A DNA stretch of 64,000 nucleotides from Sepiola atlantica. Taxonomy: Eukaryota > Mollusca > Cephalopoda > Sepiida > Sepiolidae. Position 1 is the first letter of the stretch. Each line of letters opens with the position of its first letter. Of the stretch, positions 33,314-46,139 are shown in pieces. The notes under the pieces are model-generated. The model made no database searches. It was not told where the DNA came from and saw only the letters and a program-made list of their open reading frames with translations. The position numbers and the translations under genes are program-made. The stretch covers positions 72,138,288 to 72,202,287 of the forward strand of contig OY744523.1 of assembly GCA_963556195.1 (NCBI GenBank), read 5' to 3'.

Positions 33314-33354
33314 TCAATAATACTTACGATAGTCATAATGACATTGGTACTAAC

Positions 33355-33405
<51 letters not shown>
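33209..33405. repeat. (AAT)n microsatellite
   Basis: Two long AAT blocks with (AGT)n and a short unique spacer between them. Confidence 0.95.
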
Positions 33406-33894
33406 CCATCACCTCGCAAGGTCAATGTACATAATAAGTATAAGGATGGTGGTAAGCTATTATACTTCCACTATTAATAAAAACTGAATATCAGTCGATA
33501 ACTAAAAAATCAAGGTGGTGATCAGATTTTTGTATCTCAAACGATTATGTAATTGAAATTGGGTTAATCTAAATGATATCAGAGTTTACAGCTATCACGG
33601 TTATGAGTTTAAGTGGGAGATAAGTGTGGTAGGATTATTTCATGGTGGTGGTATGACAGAGAGGTTTTAGGGGATGAGATTTATAGGTAATACTAAGGGA
33701 TTTGATGTTATTAATGGTTCAGTAGGGTGGTTATATATCTATAGATTCACCGAGACTAGCTGGGGTGGGGTTGGGTTATAAATTTGGGTGGGTGGGTAAG
33801 GGGTCGTAATATGTTTTGAGGTAGTGTGTAGTGGGGAGGGGTGAGGTAGATGTGTAGGGAGGTATCTAGGAGTAAGAAATGTAATGATTCAATT

Positions 33895-34560
33895 TTATAT
33901 GTGAGAGGTTGGTGAAGGGTTAAGGTGGGGTATGGGGTTTGCTAAGGGGGTAGAGTTGCTATGCTTACAGTTAATAGATGTCTCTTGTTTTCTATTTAGG
34001 AGTTTATTTCTGTCTTTGAAACGGATAATTTCGAGTTTTTCATTTAGACATAATCTACATGGTGAGTTCATTGATTTGCAGGTACTAGATTTTTTTAGGA
34101 TTTTCCACTTTATTATAGGAGTCTCATTTTTTGTTTTTATTTTGTGGTATTGTAGTGATAGTCCAGTTTGGCCAGGGTGGTTAGGGTTGTTGAAGGAGAG
34201 GTTATGGTTGTAGAATCTTTCTTTGAAGTTGTTTCCCGCCAAACCAATATAGTAATTAGTTTGGGATTGGTTTTCGGTTGAGGAGATAGATGCCTGATAG
34301 ACCACTTGGGTTGATAAGCACTTTTGGTTTAGGGGGCAGTTTGATTTGTTAGTACAATTACACATTCTCCTAGGTTTAAGGTTACTGGGGTGTTTAATAT
34401 TTTACTGCTGCGCTTTTTTATGAATTTTTCCAAGTTATCGCCACAACAATAGCTAAGTTTCAGTGTGTTCTTATTACAGATTTTCTGAAGTATGTTGTTA
34501 GCGCGGAAATGAGTATTTATTAAGTTCAAGAATTTTTTCCCTATTTTAGTTTTAATTGAA
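33895..34560 (-). pseudogene. Penelope-like linker and GIY-YIG nuclease (minus)
   Basis: 34560-34329 encodes the linker ([20 protein letters not shown], then KNTLKLSYCCGDNLEKFI). A frameshift near 34365 leads to the 156-aa frame 34365-33895: Cys motif MCNCTNKSNCPLNQKCL at residues 1-17, GIY-YIG core (TNYYIGLAGNNFKERFYNHN) at about 36-55, and SPCRLCLNEKLEIIRF at about 99-114. Layout is that of the Penelope C-terminus. A single frame break separates otherwise well-kept halves, so this copy is younger than those at 12.9 and 19.2 kb. Confidence 0.87.
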
Positions 34561-34563
34561 TCA

Positions 34564-34564
<1 letters not shown>

Positions 34565-34594
<30 letters not shown>

Positions 34595-34625
34595 TTTACA
34601 CATACGAGTATACTGTATAATTATA

Positions 34626-34694
<69 letters not shown>

Positions 34695-34724
34695 CGAGAG
34701 AGCGATATGGATATATATAGCATG

Positions 34725-34785
<61 letters not shown>

Positions 34786-34789
34786 ACAT

Positions 34790-34839
<50 letters not shown>

Positions 34840-34900
34840 CAGCCGAGTGAAAAAGCTAGAGTAGATAGATATATACCTACACATATATATATATATAGCA

Positions 34901-34978
<78 letters not shown>
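34565..34978. repeat. Microsatellite cluster: (TA)n, (GA)n, (GATA)n
   Basis: TA at 34565-34592, TA/GA at 34624-34683, TA at 34727-34780, GATA at 34793-34838 and TA at 34905-34978. The word AGCATGCA(C)ATATATA occurs at both 34718 and 34897, showing duplication of a larger block. Confidence 0.95.
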
Positions 34979-34979
<1 letters not shown>

Positions 34980-35161
34980 TCAAGAAAGCCGACGAATGGC
35001 GGCCGAAAAAAATTTTCTCTTTAAAAAAAAACTTTTTTATAAGCAACATTTGGTTTTCCTACACGTCAACAAATAGAAAATAAATTAAAAATATATTAAA
35101 ATATATATTTTTCACATTAACTTTTTATGCATACACACATATAGATATATATGTATATGAA

Positions 35162-35163
35162 CG

Positions 35164-35210
<47 letters not shown>

Positions 35211-35215
35211 TCGTT

Positions 35216-35281
<66 letters not shown>
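35162..35281. repeat. (TA)n(GA)n(GATA)n microsatellite
   Basis: Compound tract, same TA-GA-GATA order as parts of the 34.6-34.8 kb cluster. Confidence 0.95.
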
Positions 35282-35780
35282 CTCCTTTAACAAAAAGAAT
35301 ATTAACTCTTATAATATGGAACCAGTTTCCAAGATCATATTCACCCATTGTCATATACCTACGTACACGCTACCCTAAATACAACGAAACATATCTGATC
35401 CCACTTGAATGCAATGCGCAGATGGCTTTAGGAAACAAGTTATCGTGTGCTGAACAATCTTTCGGAATCTCAATTGATCGCATCGATTTTCCTGTGCGAT
35501 AAATCTATCGCTCTCTCATGTAAGTCTTCTCAACACGACACAGAAAGAGAGAAAGAGAAAAAAATGACCCAGGCTGAACAAAGAAATAGTTCAGATTGAG
35601 CAATAAAAAAATATTTACCGCAATGAAAAAAACGCTCACGAGATCACAAAACGTTATTCTCGGCACACAATCTTGATCCCTGCGATCAATACTTTCATTC
35701 GCTATGAAGATCCATACATGGGACTTTTTAGATTTGCCCAAACATGCAAGCTCTATCTGTCCTAGTCGTCACATATGTTT

Positions 35781-35785
<5 letters not shown>
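35282..35785. other. No gene seen
   Basis: A 78-aa minus frame at 35505-35741 has a hydrophobic stretch but no recognised motif. Confidence 0.45.

Positions 35786-35842
<57 letters not shown>
35786..35842. repeat. (TA)n microsatellite
   Basis: Nearly pure TA. Confidence 0.95.
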
Positions 35843-35846
<4 letters not shown>

Positions 35847-35989
35847 GCCCCTTGACAGTTAAGCACTGTCTGAAAGATTAAAAATAAACATTCACCTAAA
35901 AGCTTCAGTCCAATGATCCGGTCCTGTCGTGAAGTGCTATCGAATGTTTAGGTGTCTACACCCGCCGCTTTCAGTGTAAACATCACCTA

Positions 35990-36200
35990 ATTTCTCTGTT
36001 ATTACGTGACGATGACTCGTGGCCTAATGGGACTAGGTGAACGCCTACAGACTCAAGATGTATTTGTGAACGGGGTTCGCGCCGTATGAACGTCGAAAGT
36101 TGTTATTTCCCTGCGCTGATAAAAGCCATAAGCTCGAAACGACGTCGTACGTAGTTAAAATAATTAAATATTTTATAATATTTAATTATTTTTATAATAC
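35990..36200 (+). mobile_element. tRNA-derived SINE with hammerhead-like 3' part
   Basis: A-box TGGCCTAATGG at 36020-36030 and B-box GGTTCGCGCC at 36074-36083 (54 bp apart) mark a tRNA-type pol III head. Then comes CTGATAA (36116-36122; consensus CTGATGA), a short AGC..GCT helix II, GAAA (36136-36139), a palindromic helix III (ACGACGTCGT) and cleavage base A36149. Helix I is five pairs (36150-36154 with 36111-36115). The tail is AT-rich and repeats a TTAAATAT word. One core G is changed to A at 36121, which should abolish cleavage. Confidence 0.7.
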
Positions 36201-36221
36201 ATTTATAATGTATACACTCCT

Positions 36222-36630
<409 letters not shown>

Positions 36631-37158
36631 GGTGTGGTGAGTCGTACATTTTTAACAATGAACTTTAACATCGCATCTAACGCCTATATTTTCCGAGCGG
36701 AATTTTTCCTTTATTCTAATTTCTAGAAGACTTTCTGCTATATTTTCTTGACATTCATAATATCCTGGATTTACCTTTTTTGGACAAGTTGCATTTTCCC
36801 ATTGAAGTGGATTTTCTTTGCTCAACAAGTATTTGTATTTTGTATTGTTTTAATAGATGTTTTTAATATTTTAAAATCTATGCTAACAGTAATATAATTT
36901 TACTGATTTTTTCGTCTGGTCTCCATATTGATAAAAGCTTGCATTTTTGAAAGTCCATGGATTAAGGAAGGGAAAAAGTTTCTTTTATATATTCCTTGTT
37001 TAAACTACTTGAAGATTCAATAAATATTGTTCTTTTTTTTCATTTGTTTATTCTCATCACTCATTTCATTTTATAATTGGTCTATCTCTCATATATTGAA
37101 AATTGATTTTTCATGATAGGGTTAATGTAATGATAAAATGTTATCTTTATCTCCCCCC

Positions 37159-37160
<2 letters not shown>
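36631..37160. other. No gene seen
   Basis: AT-rich unique DNA without recognisable coding frame or TE protein. Confidence 0.55.

Positions 37161-37232
<72 letters not shown>
37161..37232. repeat. (TA)n microsatellite
   Basis: Nearly pure TA. Confidence 0.96.
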
Positions 37233-37233
<1 letters not shown>

Positions 37234-37740
37234 GATGGTAAAGATGGGTAGTGGTTGAAGCGTAAACGATGTTGTTGTTTTAATTTTTATTATTATTATT
37301 AAATATTTCTAAACTCCCTGCGTCATTCATCGGAAATTAATCTAAGAAAAAGAAAATGAGGTCACACATGTGCGGGGATATTAATGTCTTAGGAATAAGA
37401 CAGTTATGTGTTTTTCGAGGGAGGGCTCAGAGATATTTAAATATTTATAAAGTCTGTTATAAATTTTTATATATAAAACGTTGTTAATTGATTATTTAAG
37501 TATAATTATCGGGTAAGCTTTTTCTGTGGGAGTGTATCACCACTTACGTTGTGATTGTGTGACATCTCGTGTTTTTCCGAGGTATTAATAACTGCAATGA
37601 TTCTGTTATTATGTATTTGTGTTCTGTTAAGTTAGAATAATTTTGTAGTTTAGTTAATATATTTAAAAGTCGGCTAATTTTTGTTTAACTGTGTCTAGAG
37701 GCTTTTATTATTAAAAAAAATGTATTTTATAGTTTTTACT
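37233..37740. other. No gene seen
   Basis: AT-rich, no recognised element. Confidence 0.5.
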
Positions 37741-37742
37741 CA

Positions 37743-38582
37743 CACCATAATAACAAAATCAAAAAATAATAATTGATAATTGGATTCTTCCTACGTGCAC
37801 TCAGAGTTTGTAGCCCATAATATCTAAAAGAAAAATTCAAATACATCACAAATTCACTCAAAACTTTGCAATGCCCCATATATTTCACATTTAATGCAAA
37901 GAAAATATTCTACAAATATTTCCAGACAATAAAAGAAAAATATTCATCGAACACTTCTCTTATAAACAGACATCTTCTTTTACCTACCCACGCCAATAAT
38001 GCAAAACTTACAACACTTAAAAATAAACTAATCACAAACTTATAAAGCAAACACTGAACAATAAAACATTTTCCTAAAACACCTACATTTAATGCAGAAA
38101 CATATACTGTCCAATGCAACAAAAACTAAAGAAAAGACGTGGTGAACATAAAAAGAGATATAAAAAAATAAAATTTCTTAAAATGCACTATTCTTTCTAT
38201 TTTTATTTTAAATTTTAAACAAATTAAATTCATTTTAAATAAATCTCGTCAGGAACGTATTGAATGCACACTAATTATAAACTCTGGCACAATTATACAA
38301 CATAATAGCTTTTACAATCTATATCCTTTAATCAGCGAACTAATACTAACCGAACAAAACTTTAATTCTTATCCAGTCTAGCTATTCTACACCACATTCT
38401 AAACAAAACTGTGTATATAACATCGGTATTAAAAATTTTTTAAACATTTATTCCACTTCATAAACGCACCACATATTTTAAATTCCAATGTCTATGGTTC
38501 GTTCGAAAAAAATAACAAAACATTCTTTCACATCATACTCGCACCATATATTTTGAATTCTAACGACTATGTTTCGTTATAA
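37743..38582 (+). pseudogene. Penelope-like element relic, second copy of the 19.2-20.6 kb family
   Basis: Aligns by eye with 19733-20590: shared words ATTCAAATACATCACAAAT, GAACACTTCTCTTATAAAC-like and CAGTCTAGCTATT. It covers the RT thumb, a worn GIY-YIG region and the 3' non-coding part. No frame longer than 70 aa survives, and that frame is on the wrong strand. More decayed than its partner. Confidence 0.7.
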
Positions 38583-38725
38583 AAACAATATACAGTACTT
38601 GTAATTATGGCGAGTTTGTGTTTACACTGAAACATTATATCAGATCGCTGATCAGCCAATAGGAAAGAATGAATAAAAAAGAAATAAACAGAAGTTTCCG
38701 TTCTGTTTAATCAAACTTGTGTGAA

Positions 38726-38731
38726 TATATA

Positions 38732-38818
<87 letters not shown>
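38726..38818. repeat. (TA)n microsatellite
   Basis: TA tract ending in (TTAA)n at 38815-38830. Confidence 0.96.
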
Positions 38819-38820
<2 letters not shown>

Positions 38821-38854
38821 TAATTAATTAAGTTCAAATATATATATGGAATTA

Positions 38855-38995
38855 ACTTAAAAGTATGTTATGCTCAATACAAAGTAGAGCTTCATAATTA
38901 AATAAAATTATAGAAAAAGAACAGCTTACGTGAATTTACCAGCGTTTCGATGTTAGTACATCTCTACAGGGCTGTGTAATCAACTAAATATTGAA
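38855..38995 (-). mobile_element. SINE 3' part with degenerate hammerhead (minus)
   Basis: Minus strand CTGTAGA at 38969-38963 (consensus CTGATGA or CTGANGA), a perfect 5-bp helix II GATGT/ACATC with ACTA loop, then GAAAC directly after. The AT-rich tail with TATTGAGCATAA is shared with the minus tail at 18.61-18.79 kb. The changed fourth core base should prevent cleavage. Confidence 0.55.
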
Positions 38996-39049
38996 TAAAA
39001 CAGAAGATTGGCCAGTAAAAGTAACTTATTTCTACGATCGTAGCTATTG

Positions 39050-39430
39050 GGGTGGCGGGGAAAGACGTTTGAAACGTGTCATTATCACCGTTTAGCTTAA
39101 AACACCCCTCCCCGTATATCCTTACACATTGGAAGAGCATAGGTTACAATCACATACATTCATAAACGTACACACGCCACATAGTACGTATAAAACTTTA
39201 TTATCGTCTTTATACTCACACGCCCAGACTATACGCATACTCAAATCTATATCAGGAAGGCTTAAACTACATTAAGATACATACACTCTTATCGGCTAGA
39301 CATGGATGGAAAACCAGCCGCCTCCACATACATTTAACTATATATTTAACATTACATATACACATTATAGGGAAACAATTTGCAATAGCACTCACATACA
39401 TTTACTCATTACACACGTAATTATACTTCT
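39050..39430 (+). repeat. Dispersed repeat, copy 2 (pairs with 1.85-2.30 kb)
   Basis: Same orientation and word order as copy 1, without the internal TA tract. Non-coding. Confidence 0.65.
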
Positions 39431-41800
39431 GAATTAATAAAATTATAAGCAGGTCTAAGGAAAAATCTATCTTAAATTGCAGTCATTTAAAACAATTTGA
39501 ATGTGCTACTATATTTTACTGGGGTTTAACAGATAAATTCATACCTAGACCCGTTAATTAGAAGATTTAATTGGTGTTTACTAAACCTATTGATTCTATA
39601 ATGAAGAAAATAAATAAATAAATATTTTCCAAAACTCCTATTTTAAGAAATTATGAAATCATAAAATCATAAAATCATAATCTTACCAAAATTCTGTACA
39701 AATAATATATAGCACTTAATTCATCAAAGAGTATATCCACAAACCGTACCACGATTAAACAAGTATGCAAATTAAAGTTGTTTAACAAGAGGCACAATGT
39801 GAGAAAACGGTATTGGAATTCTAAAAATTATTAATTCATCTTCACCAACGCAGTAAAATAGTAGAAATTAGACAGATATTATTAAATATATTATTCATTA
39901 ATAGCAATTTAATTATTAGATTACTTACTTACTATACTCTTGTTCGATTGACTTACTAAATTCTACAGTCCACACAATCTTTCACTGTAGTTTATGAATT
40001 TAAATTACCTACTAATCTAGAGAGTTGCATGCGTAACGTAGTCGTGACGTAAGCAGTTTGGACTATGAACGGAGAAAGCCGAATCCAAATTAACAAAGAC
40101 CCCCACCTCATGTTAAGAATAGCTTTCTAAATTTGCCGGGGATCATAAGACAATCATACAGACAAGCTAAACACAAGTTTCTTTCATTACATTTCTTCTT
40201 GCAACACCAAAACAAAAAACAAAAGCAATAATCACTTAAAGTACATTTGTTACATTACGCAAATTAACGTCTCTTCTAATAATACGAAGGCAATACGAAA
40301 TCATATGAAAAGGCTCGAGGCGTTTTCAAACTTTTTTTGTTTAAGGCTTTTTTAATAGGCACTTGTAAACACATTTCGTTAAGGCGGTTTTAAGGCATTT
40401 TAATAGACACTTTTAAGCCTTTAAACTGTCGGTCCCTTTAAACATCACTTTTTAAGCATTTTACTTATTAAAACATTGTTATTTTTATACATTGTATTTT
40501 AAACTCTTTTCTCGTTAAACCATCTTCCCTTTCATATCAAATTAAGCATGGTGCACTTTTTCTTTCGGTTTTAGTTCTTTCAGCTTAACAGATTAGGACC
40601 CCAAAAATGTGCAACATATAAAAGTTACCTTACATTTTTTTTCACCGTCTAGTTGTGATCACCGTTGGTGCCGCCGGTTTCCATTGCGTATCTCTGGCCG
40701 TGATCGATGCTGGTGATCTTTGATCTGTGGATACAACTTTATAGACAAGCAGAAGACAAAGGCGGAGACAATTTTTCAAGTGTTTTATTCTGGACTTCGT
40801 TGTGGAAGGGTTTTATCCATTCGTTTGCTCGATTCTCATTCATCCTTCTCGCTGTGGGATGCGACTATGCACGGGAATTTCTGCTGGATCTCGAAGAGAT
40901 CCAGACCATACAACGAGCGACTACATCGTGGACTTGACGCTCTCACTTCCAAAGCCCTTCTGTTTCAAAAACCTTAGTTTCTCACGAAGACAGAGTGACG
41001 TCACAGTCCTTTTTCCTGTCATATAAATCATAACCAGAGCTGGACTGTCCTTTATTGAACCTCAACTTTTGAAGTCGGCCAGGTTTCACAAGTTGTTATG
41101 ACTTCTTGGGATTACTCATTTTGAGAACAAATCTATTTGTCCCAAAATAGATGTCATTTCGACCTGCACTTAACTCGAACAAAGTTCACCCCTCTCACAA
41201 TCAAAACTAGTGAACCTACACGCTTTAAGGCATACAGGGTCTCTCATAATATAAGACATTCAGTTCTTCGGCAAGTTCGTTAACGTTCGCCAGTCACGGA
41301 AGTGTTCGGTGAAACTCGCCGTTGATGACGTAAGTGGCAATATTTGATTAGATGCCCATGAGGCAACTGTACCAAAATAGCATTAAATTTAGCTATTGTT
41401 GCATGGAAAATACGCAATAAATAATAAACAAAAAGTTTATTAATAATAATAACAGAAATAATAATGCTAATTCTATTAATAATAATACCAATTTATGTAT
41501 TTGTAGAATAAATTTAGATAGGCTACGCGATTGGCCTTAATAGATACTGTATTCGCCTACAGAATCAATCAGCTGTGTCGAGTTCAAATTCATTCAATTT
41601 ATCATGGTCATTTACAAACTTGAGAAAGGCATTAATCTACAGTTCCCACCAGCAATAGATAAAATAGCAAGCTGTGTTCAATTATTGGTAAACGTTTAGA
41701 ATAGGTATTGTTTTTCGACATTAAATAACAAAACATTGTTAAAGAGACAAAACTCTGTGTAGTAATATTAAATCTGAGATATGGTAGATGACGTAGAAAA
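39431..41800. other. No confident gene
   Basis: AT-rich to about 40.5 kb, with a short internally repetitive patch near 40.32-40.45 kb (TTTTAATAGGCACTT and TTTTAATAGACACTTTTAAG words). 40.64-41.10 kb is less AT-rich, with three overlapping 74-85 aa frames and a TGACGTCA near 40997. None shows a known motif. It could be a worn LTR or 5' UTR. Confidence 0.4.
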
Positions 41801-41986
41801 AAATTAATTAAAAATTCGATTAATTAAAAGTAGTAAATCATCACTAAAAGTTAAGGTAAAGAATTTAAGTTGACGTGTTAGGGAAATTACGTCACGAAGG
41901 GAAATCGACGTTGCAAAATAAGCTAGTCTGATCTTTCTCTTGGCTTTTATCTGTCGACCAGAACGGACATGTGTTTCGGAGTTCCT

Positions 41987-41988
41987 CT

Positions 41989-42038
<50 letters not shown>
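41987..42038. repeat. (CA)n microsatellite
   Basis: About 50 bp of pure CA. Confidence 0.96.
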
Positions 42039-42041
<3 letters not shown>

Positions 42042-42194
42042 CACTGAGGGGGATATTTAATGTTACTGTAATTTAAGAGCAACTTTAAGAATAATATTTT
42101 TTAAAAGAGAAAATATTGCAACGCAGAATTGTGTACTGTTGTGATTTTGTCAGCCCCTAACAACTGTTACGTGGACTGCTGCAAAAAAAGAAAG

Positions 42195-42290
42195 ATACCA
42201 AATAAATAAAAACTCAGTTTACAAGACTTCTGTTTGCCGACGATGTATTTGTTACAGTCAAAAGACAAAGAATTAGTTGAATTAGTGTAA
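42195..42290 (+). pseudogene. Possible RT fragment
   Basis: Reads TQFTRLLFADDVFVTVKRQR, with an ADD motif C and typical hydrophobic lead-in of a non-LTR RT, before a stop. Only about 30 codons support it and no flanking RT motif is visible. Confidence 0.35.
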
Positions 42291-42299
42291 CATCTGGAA

Positions 42300-42928
42300 T
42301 AGACAATTCTCAAAGGACGTAACAGACAAAATGAACAAAGATGTATGTAAATCTCGTGTATGTCACAATGACGGTGCAAACTCCAGAAGAAACTTCGCTT
42401 CATACCACACCGTAACAACACTGACAACTCACCCATGGGTCAATCTGACTTTAAGGCAGGTGTTGTTCTTCATACCAAGTCGAAGATACGTCCTCAACAA
42501 TCAGTCCTGCAGAGTCTGTACCATTTGAGTTAAGTGACCTTTCTTTCTGTCAGTCTGAGGTATGGTTCTATGCAGTTCTAGGAAGTCATCTTCCCAGGCT
42601 TTACCTTCTCTCTTTGAGAAGGAGTTAGTTTATTGCTAATCGCCTTAGATGTTCTTACCAGAGAATGCCGACGCGGCTGCTCAGGAATTTTTTAGGCACT
42701 GGTTTTTCAACACCCACCTTCCTGTGATGGGAGTTGGGGATAAATAATAACATTGTAACAACAGTGACAAAATTCCCAGCACTAACACATTCTCTCATCT
42801 TTCAAAAGTCATACGCCTCATCTGCGTCTGAGAAGAGGTGTTGTAAATGATTACCTACCTCCCCTACTGACCATAAAAGAATGATTGCGTCTTTCTTATA
42901 AATTATCTGTCAGACAGGCAGTTAGACA
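42300..42928. other. No gene seen
   Basis: Mixed composition; a 65-aa plus and an 89-aa minus frame have no motif. Confidence 0.45.

Positions 42929-43017
<89 letters not shown>
42929..43017. repeat. (TA)n microsatellite
   Basis: Nearly pure TA. Confidence 0.97.
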
Positions 43018-43019
<2 letters not shown>

Positions 43020-43249
43020 TTCGTTTGATCAAATAGATATACTATTATTAAAGTATATCACTTCCTCATATTCGCTATTATTACATATCTTCTATTTTTT
43101 CTCTGCTGGTAATTTGTCACCTTTAGGGCAACATAAAAAGGAGGAAGCATACACACAGACACACAATGTCATATGCAAACTCACATGGCGACAGTCGAAA
43201 TAATCATGCTTGCTTAGCTTCCTCTTAGAGAGTAAACAGCTCTAAGTTA

Positions 43250-43620
43250 TCATTATCATTTCTGTGACTTACAGAAAAATCACCTACCGTTGACTTTTAT
43301 TTAGAGTGGAGGATTTCTTTCCGAATTAATTTCTAACTTTCTATTTGCTTTCCAATGTAAATCGTTCTCATATTTTTTGTATTTTAATAGGATAGGACTG
43401 AACTATCGCGAGTTGAAACAAACGCGAGTCATGTCTAATGACTTAAAGAAAGAAACACGAGCATTGACTTCCTTTAATTTTTACTTTTGATTATTTGGAG
43501 GTCGATTTACGTTATCCCTTCGACGGGTAGACTTTTGTATGACAGGACGGATATATATTTACAAATAAATACGCATTTCTCTTTATTATGGAGTGCAACA
43601 TTAGCTGTATCTACCCAGCG
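43250..43620 (+). repeat. Five-copy dispersed repeat, copy A
   Basis: Words CCTACCGTTGACTTTTATTT, GGACTGAACTATCGCGAGT, TTAAAGAAAGAAACACGAGC and GACGGATATATATTTACAAA are shared with copies at 45.58 and 51.50 kb. Non-coding. Confidence 0.8.
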
Positions 43621-44706
43621 TTGTCCGGTAGCAAAATAAACTCTCATTTACGACTTTTTCGAGTAGATTAGCCTCATACACATCCAAATCTGTAGCCCTC
43701 GCATGCAAGTTTGTTCTAACTATAAAAATTCATAATTATGAGCCAGTTTTTTCTCTCTAGAAAATGGCCGCCCGACACGCAAAACATCTGAGACGCTTTG
43801 AAGCTTGTAAGTTTTCATCCCTATTATTACAAACAGTAAAAAAAACAATTACGATACACTCAGCAGTAAACCCTACACAACGAGGTATTAGGATCCGGAT
43901 TCTTGAATCCCTCTGATCAGGTGAACTATTGTATTGTTTGGTCTTGGCAGAAGTCTATGACCTCTCGATGATCTGTTTTTTTTCTATTTGTTCCTTTGGG
44001 TTTTTTTTAGTTATTGGCCCTTTACTGACTTTTTCTTTAATATTGTTTATTCAAATAAATGTCGTTTCATAGAAGTATGGATGCGAGCATCAACATTTAG
44101 TATTAAAAATGGGCGGAGTTAGCCACTGGGCATTCGTTTCCTACAAAAGACAGAGTGGGTCACTATTTTCATGGCAATAAGTACAAACCGGACACGTGTG
44201 TCACTTATAACCGGAAATCAATACACCCCTTTGATTTAGCCCTTGTTTTTATTGCTTTTTGGGGTGGTCTACTTTTTAAGCGGATTGATAAAGTGATGGC
44301 CTCTTGGCTCTCCGGTTGATCTTACTATTTATAAAGAAAATAAATAATTACCCGCAAGACTATAAATGCTTTCGCTGACAGGCTAACATGGATTAAGCAT
44401 ATGAACTTGTCACGCGGATTTTAAGATCCTATTTTCTGTTTACCTAAAACTTTCAATGTATTTTCTTCTAAATGAATAAATGCGAAAATAAAAAATTATT
44501 TACTCGAATTATATTTATAACAAAATACCTCAGGTTTATTTAATTCAATGATACAACAAAATATTTTAAAATATTCTATGTATAGTGATCGGCAAGCACC
44601 CAAACACACTTACGTCTATACACCATTTACATATTTATTTCATAAAGACTTTCTAATAAATTGATAATCTGTATATAAATCATTTGTAATTTTATTCCCC
44701 TATTTG

Positions 44707-44707
<1 letters not shown>
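43621..44707. other. No gene seen
   Basis: Mixed AT-rich DNA without recognised element. Confidence 0.5.

Positions 44708-44788
<81 letters not shown>
44708..44788. repeat. (TA)n microsatellite
   Basis: Nearly pure TA. Confidence 0.96.
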
Positions 44789-45404
44789 TAAAATTTTCGA
44801 TGATATTGATATTAAGCAAACTTAATTAAAGCGATTTCATGCAAAAAGGATAAAATTCAAAATAAAAACTTCAGGTTAAGTTTCTTTTTTAATAAAGATG
44901 ACAACTTCCGGTTGAGTTTACACACAAATATTTTTGAAAAATTTTTTAATTTTTATTTTTTGTCTTTAATAATGAAGGCACAAACACAAAGTAATCATTT
45001 CAAATTACTCAGGAATATATAATCGTTTTATTTGACCAATTACGCTTTGTGTTTATTCATTTCATTATATAATCAGTTTTAATGGGAATTTATTTTGATT
45101 GTTATACTTACTCAAAATCACATCTCTCGACTTTTACATCGAAACGACCATATAACATGATCTTTTTGCTGTTTTTGTTCTAATTTTAAAAATATAACTA
45201 TGTTCATAGACATTAAATTTCCTCAACATTGGAATATATCAAATAACAACACGGCAATCACCTTTTGTTGTTTTTTTCTAAGTTAACAAAATGGGAAATT
45301 AAAAAAATTTTCTTTGCTTTTCGGTATATAAGACTGCCGCTATATTAATAGATGCATGGAGGGCGAGTAGTTTATTTGCTATTATTTCATATAAGCTAAG
45401 CTTT
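44789..45404. other. No gene seen
   Basis: AT-rich, no recognised element. Confidence 0.5.
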
Positions 45405-45507
45405 TGATACACCCATGACGGAAAAAACAATGCTTCGCCAGTGTTCTCACTCATATTCATTAAATAAATCATAGAATTACATCAGTAATTATTTTTTTTA
45501 CATATAA

Positions 45508-45582
<75 letters not shown>

Positions 45583-45965
45583 TCTGGTGATCTACAGAAA
45601 ATATACCTACCGTTGACTTTTATTTAGAGTGAAGGATTTCTTTCCAAATTCATTTCAGACGGCGAGTGTTTTCTGACTTGCTATTTGCTTTACAATGTAA
45701 ATGTTCTAATACTTTTATATTCCAATCGAATAGGATTGAACTATCACGAGTTTTTTTTAAATACGAGTCATTTCTGATGACTCAAAGAAAGAAACACAAG
45801 CTTTGACCTGTTTTAATGTTTTTCTTTTAGTTATTGGGAGGTAGATTTACGTTCTTCCTCTCGTCAGGCAGACTTTTGTGTGACGGGATGGATATATATT
45901 TACAAATAAATACGCATTCATCTTTATTATAGAGCGCAGAATGTGTTGTTCCGTAGTAAAATAAA
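45405..45965 (+). repeat. Five-copy dispersed repeat, copy B
   Basis: Starts with ATGACGGAAAAAACAATGCTT and GCCAGTGTTC words shared with copy C and, reversed, with D and E. It carries an (ATT)n tract at 45512-45582 where copy C has none, then continues with the landmarks of copy A. No protein capacity. The short fixed end and lack of a coding region suggest a non-autonomous element. Confidence 0.8.
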
Positions 45966-46139
45966 AAATGACTGACTTTTTTGCGAAGAAGATAACATTA
46001 ATATTGATGATTTTAATTTCGTACTTGACGCTAGTCGATTAATAGAGCGAATAACAATGTGCAATTAAGATGGGGACGAGAAACACACACACGTATATAC
46101 ATCTACAAACACGCACACATGCACATACACATACACATA

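Larger units (their letters stand above)
32590..34560 (-). mobile_element. Penelope-like element, second lineage (minus), 5' truncated
   Basis: Runs from the linker just inside the TA tract at 34565 down through GIY-YIG to a 3' region holding a hammerhead at 32631-32722. An (AAT)n tract at 33209-33405 lies in its 3' part. Protein and hammerhead differ clearly from the 28.4-31.4 kb element, so this is another lineage. Confidence 0.75.

Noticed and set aside
40707..41026. Host exon in three overlapping 74-85 aa frames
   Set aside because: No motif, no clear splice context and three competing frames; kept as unassigned.
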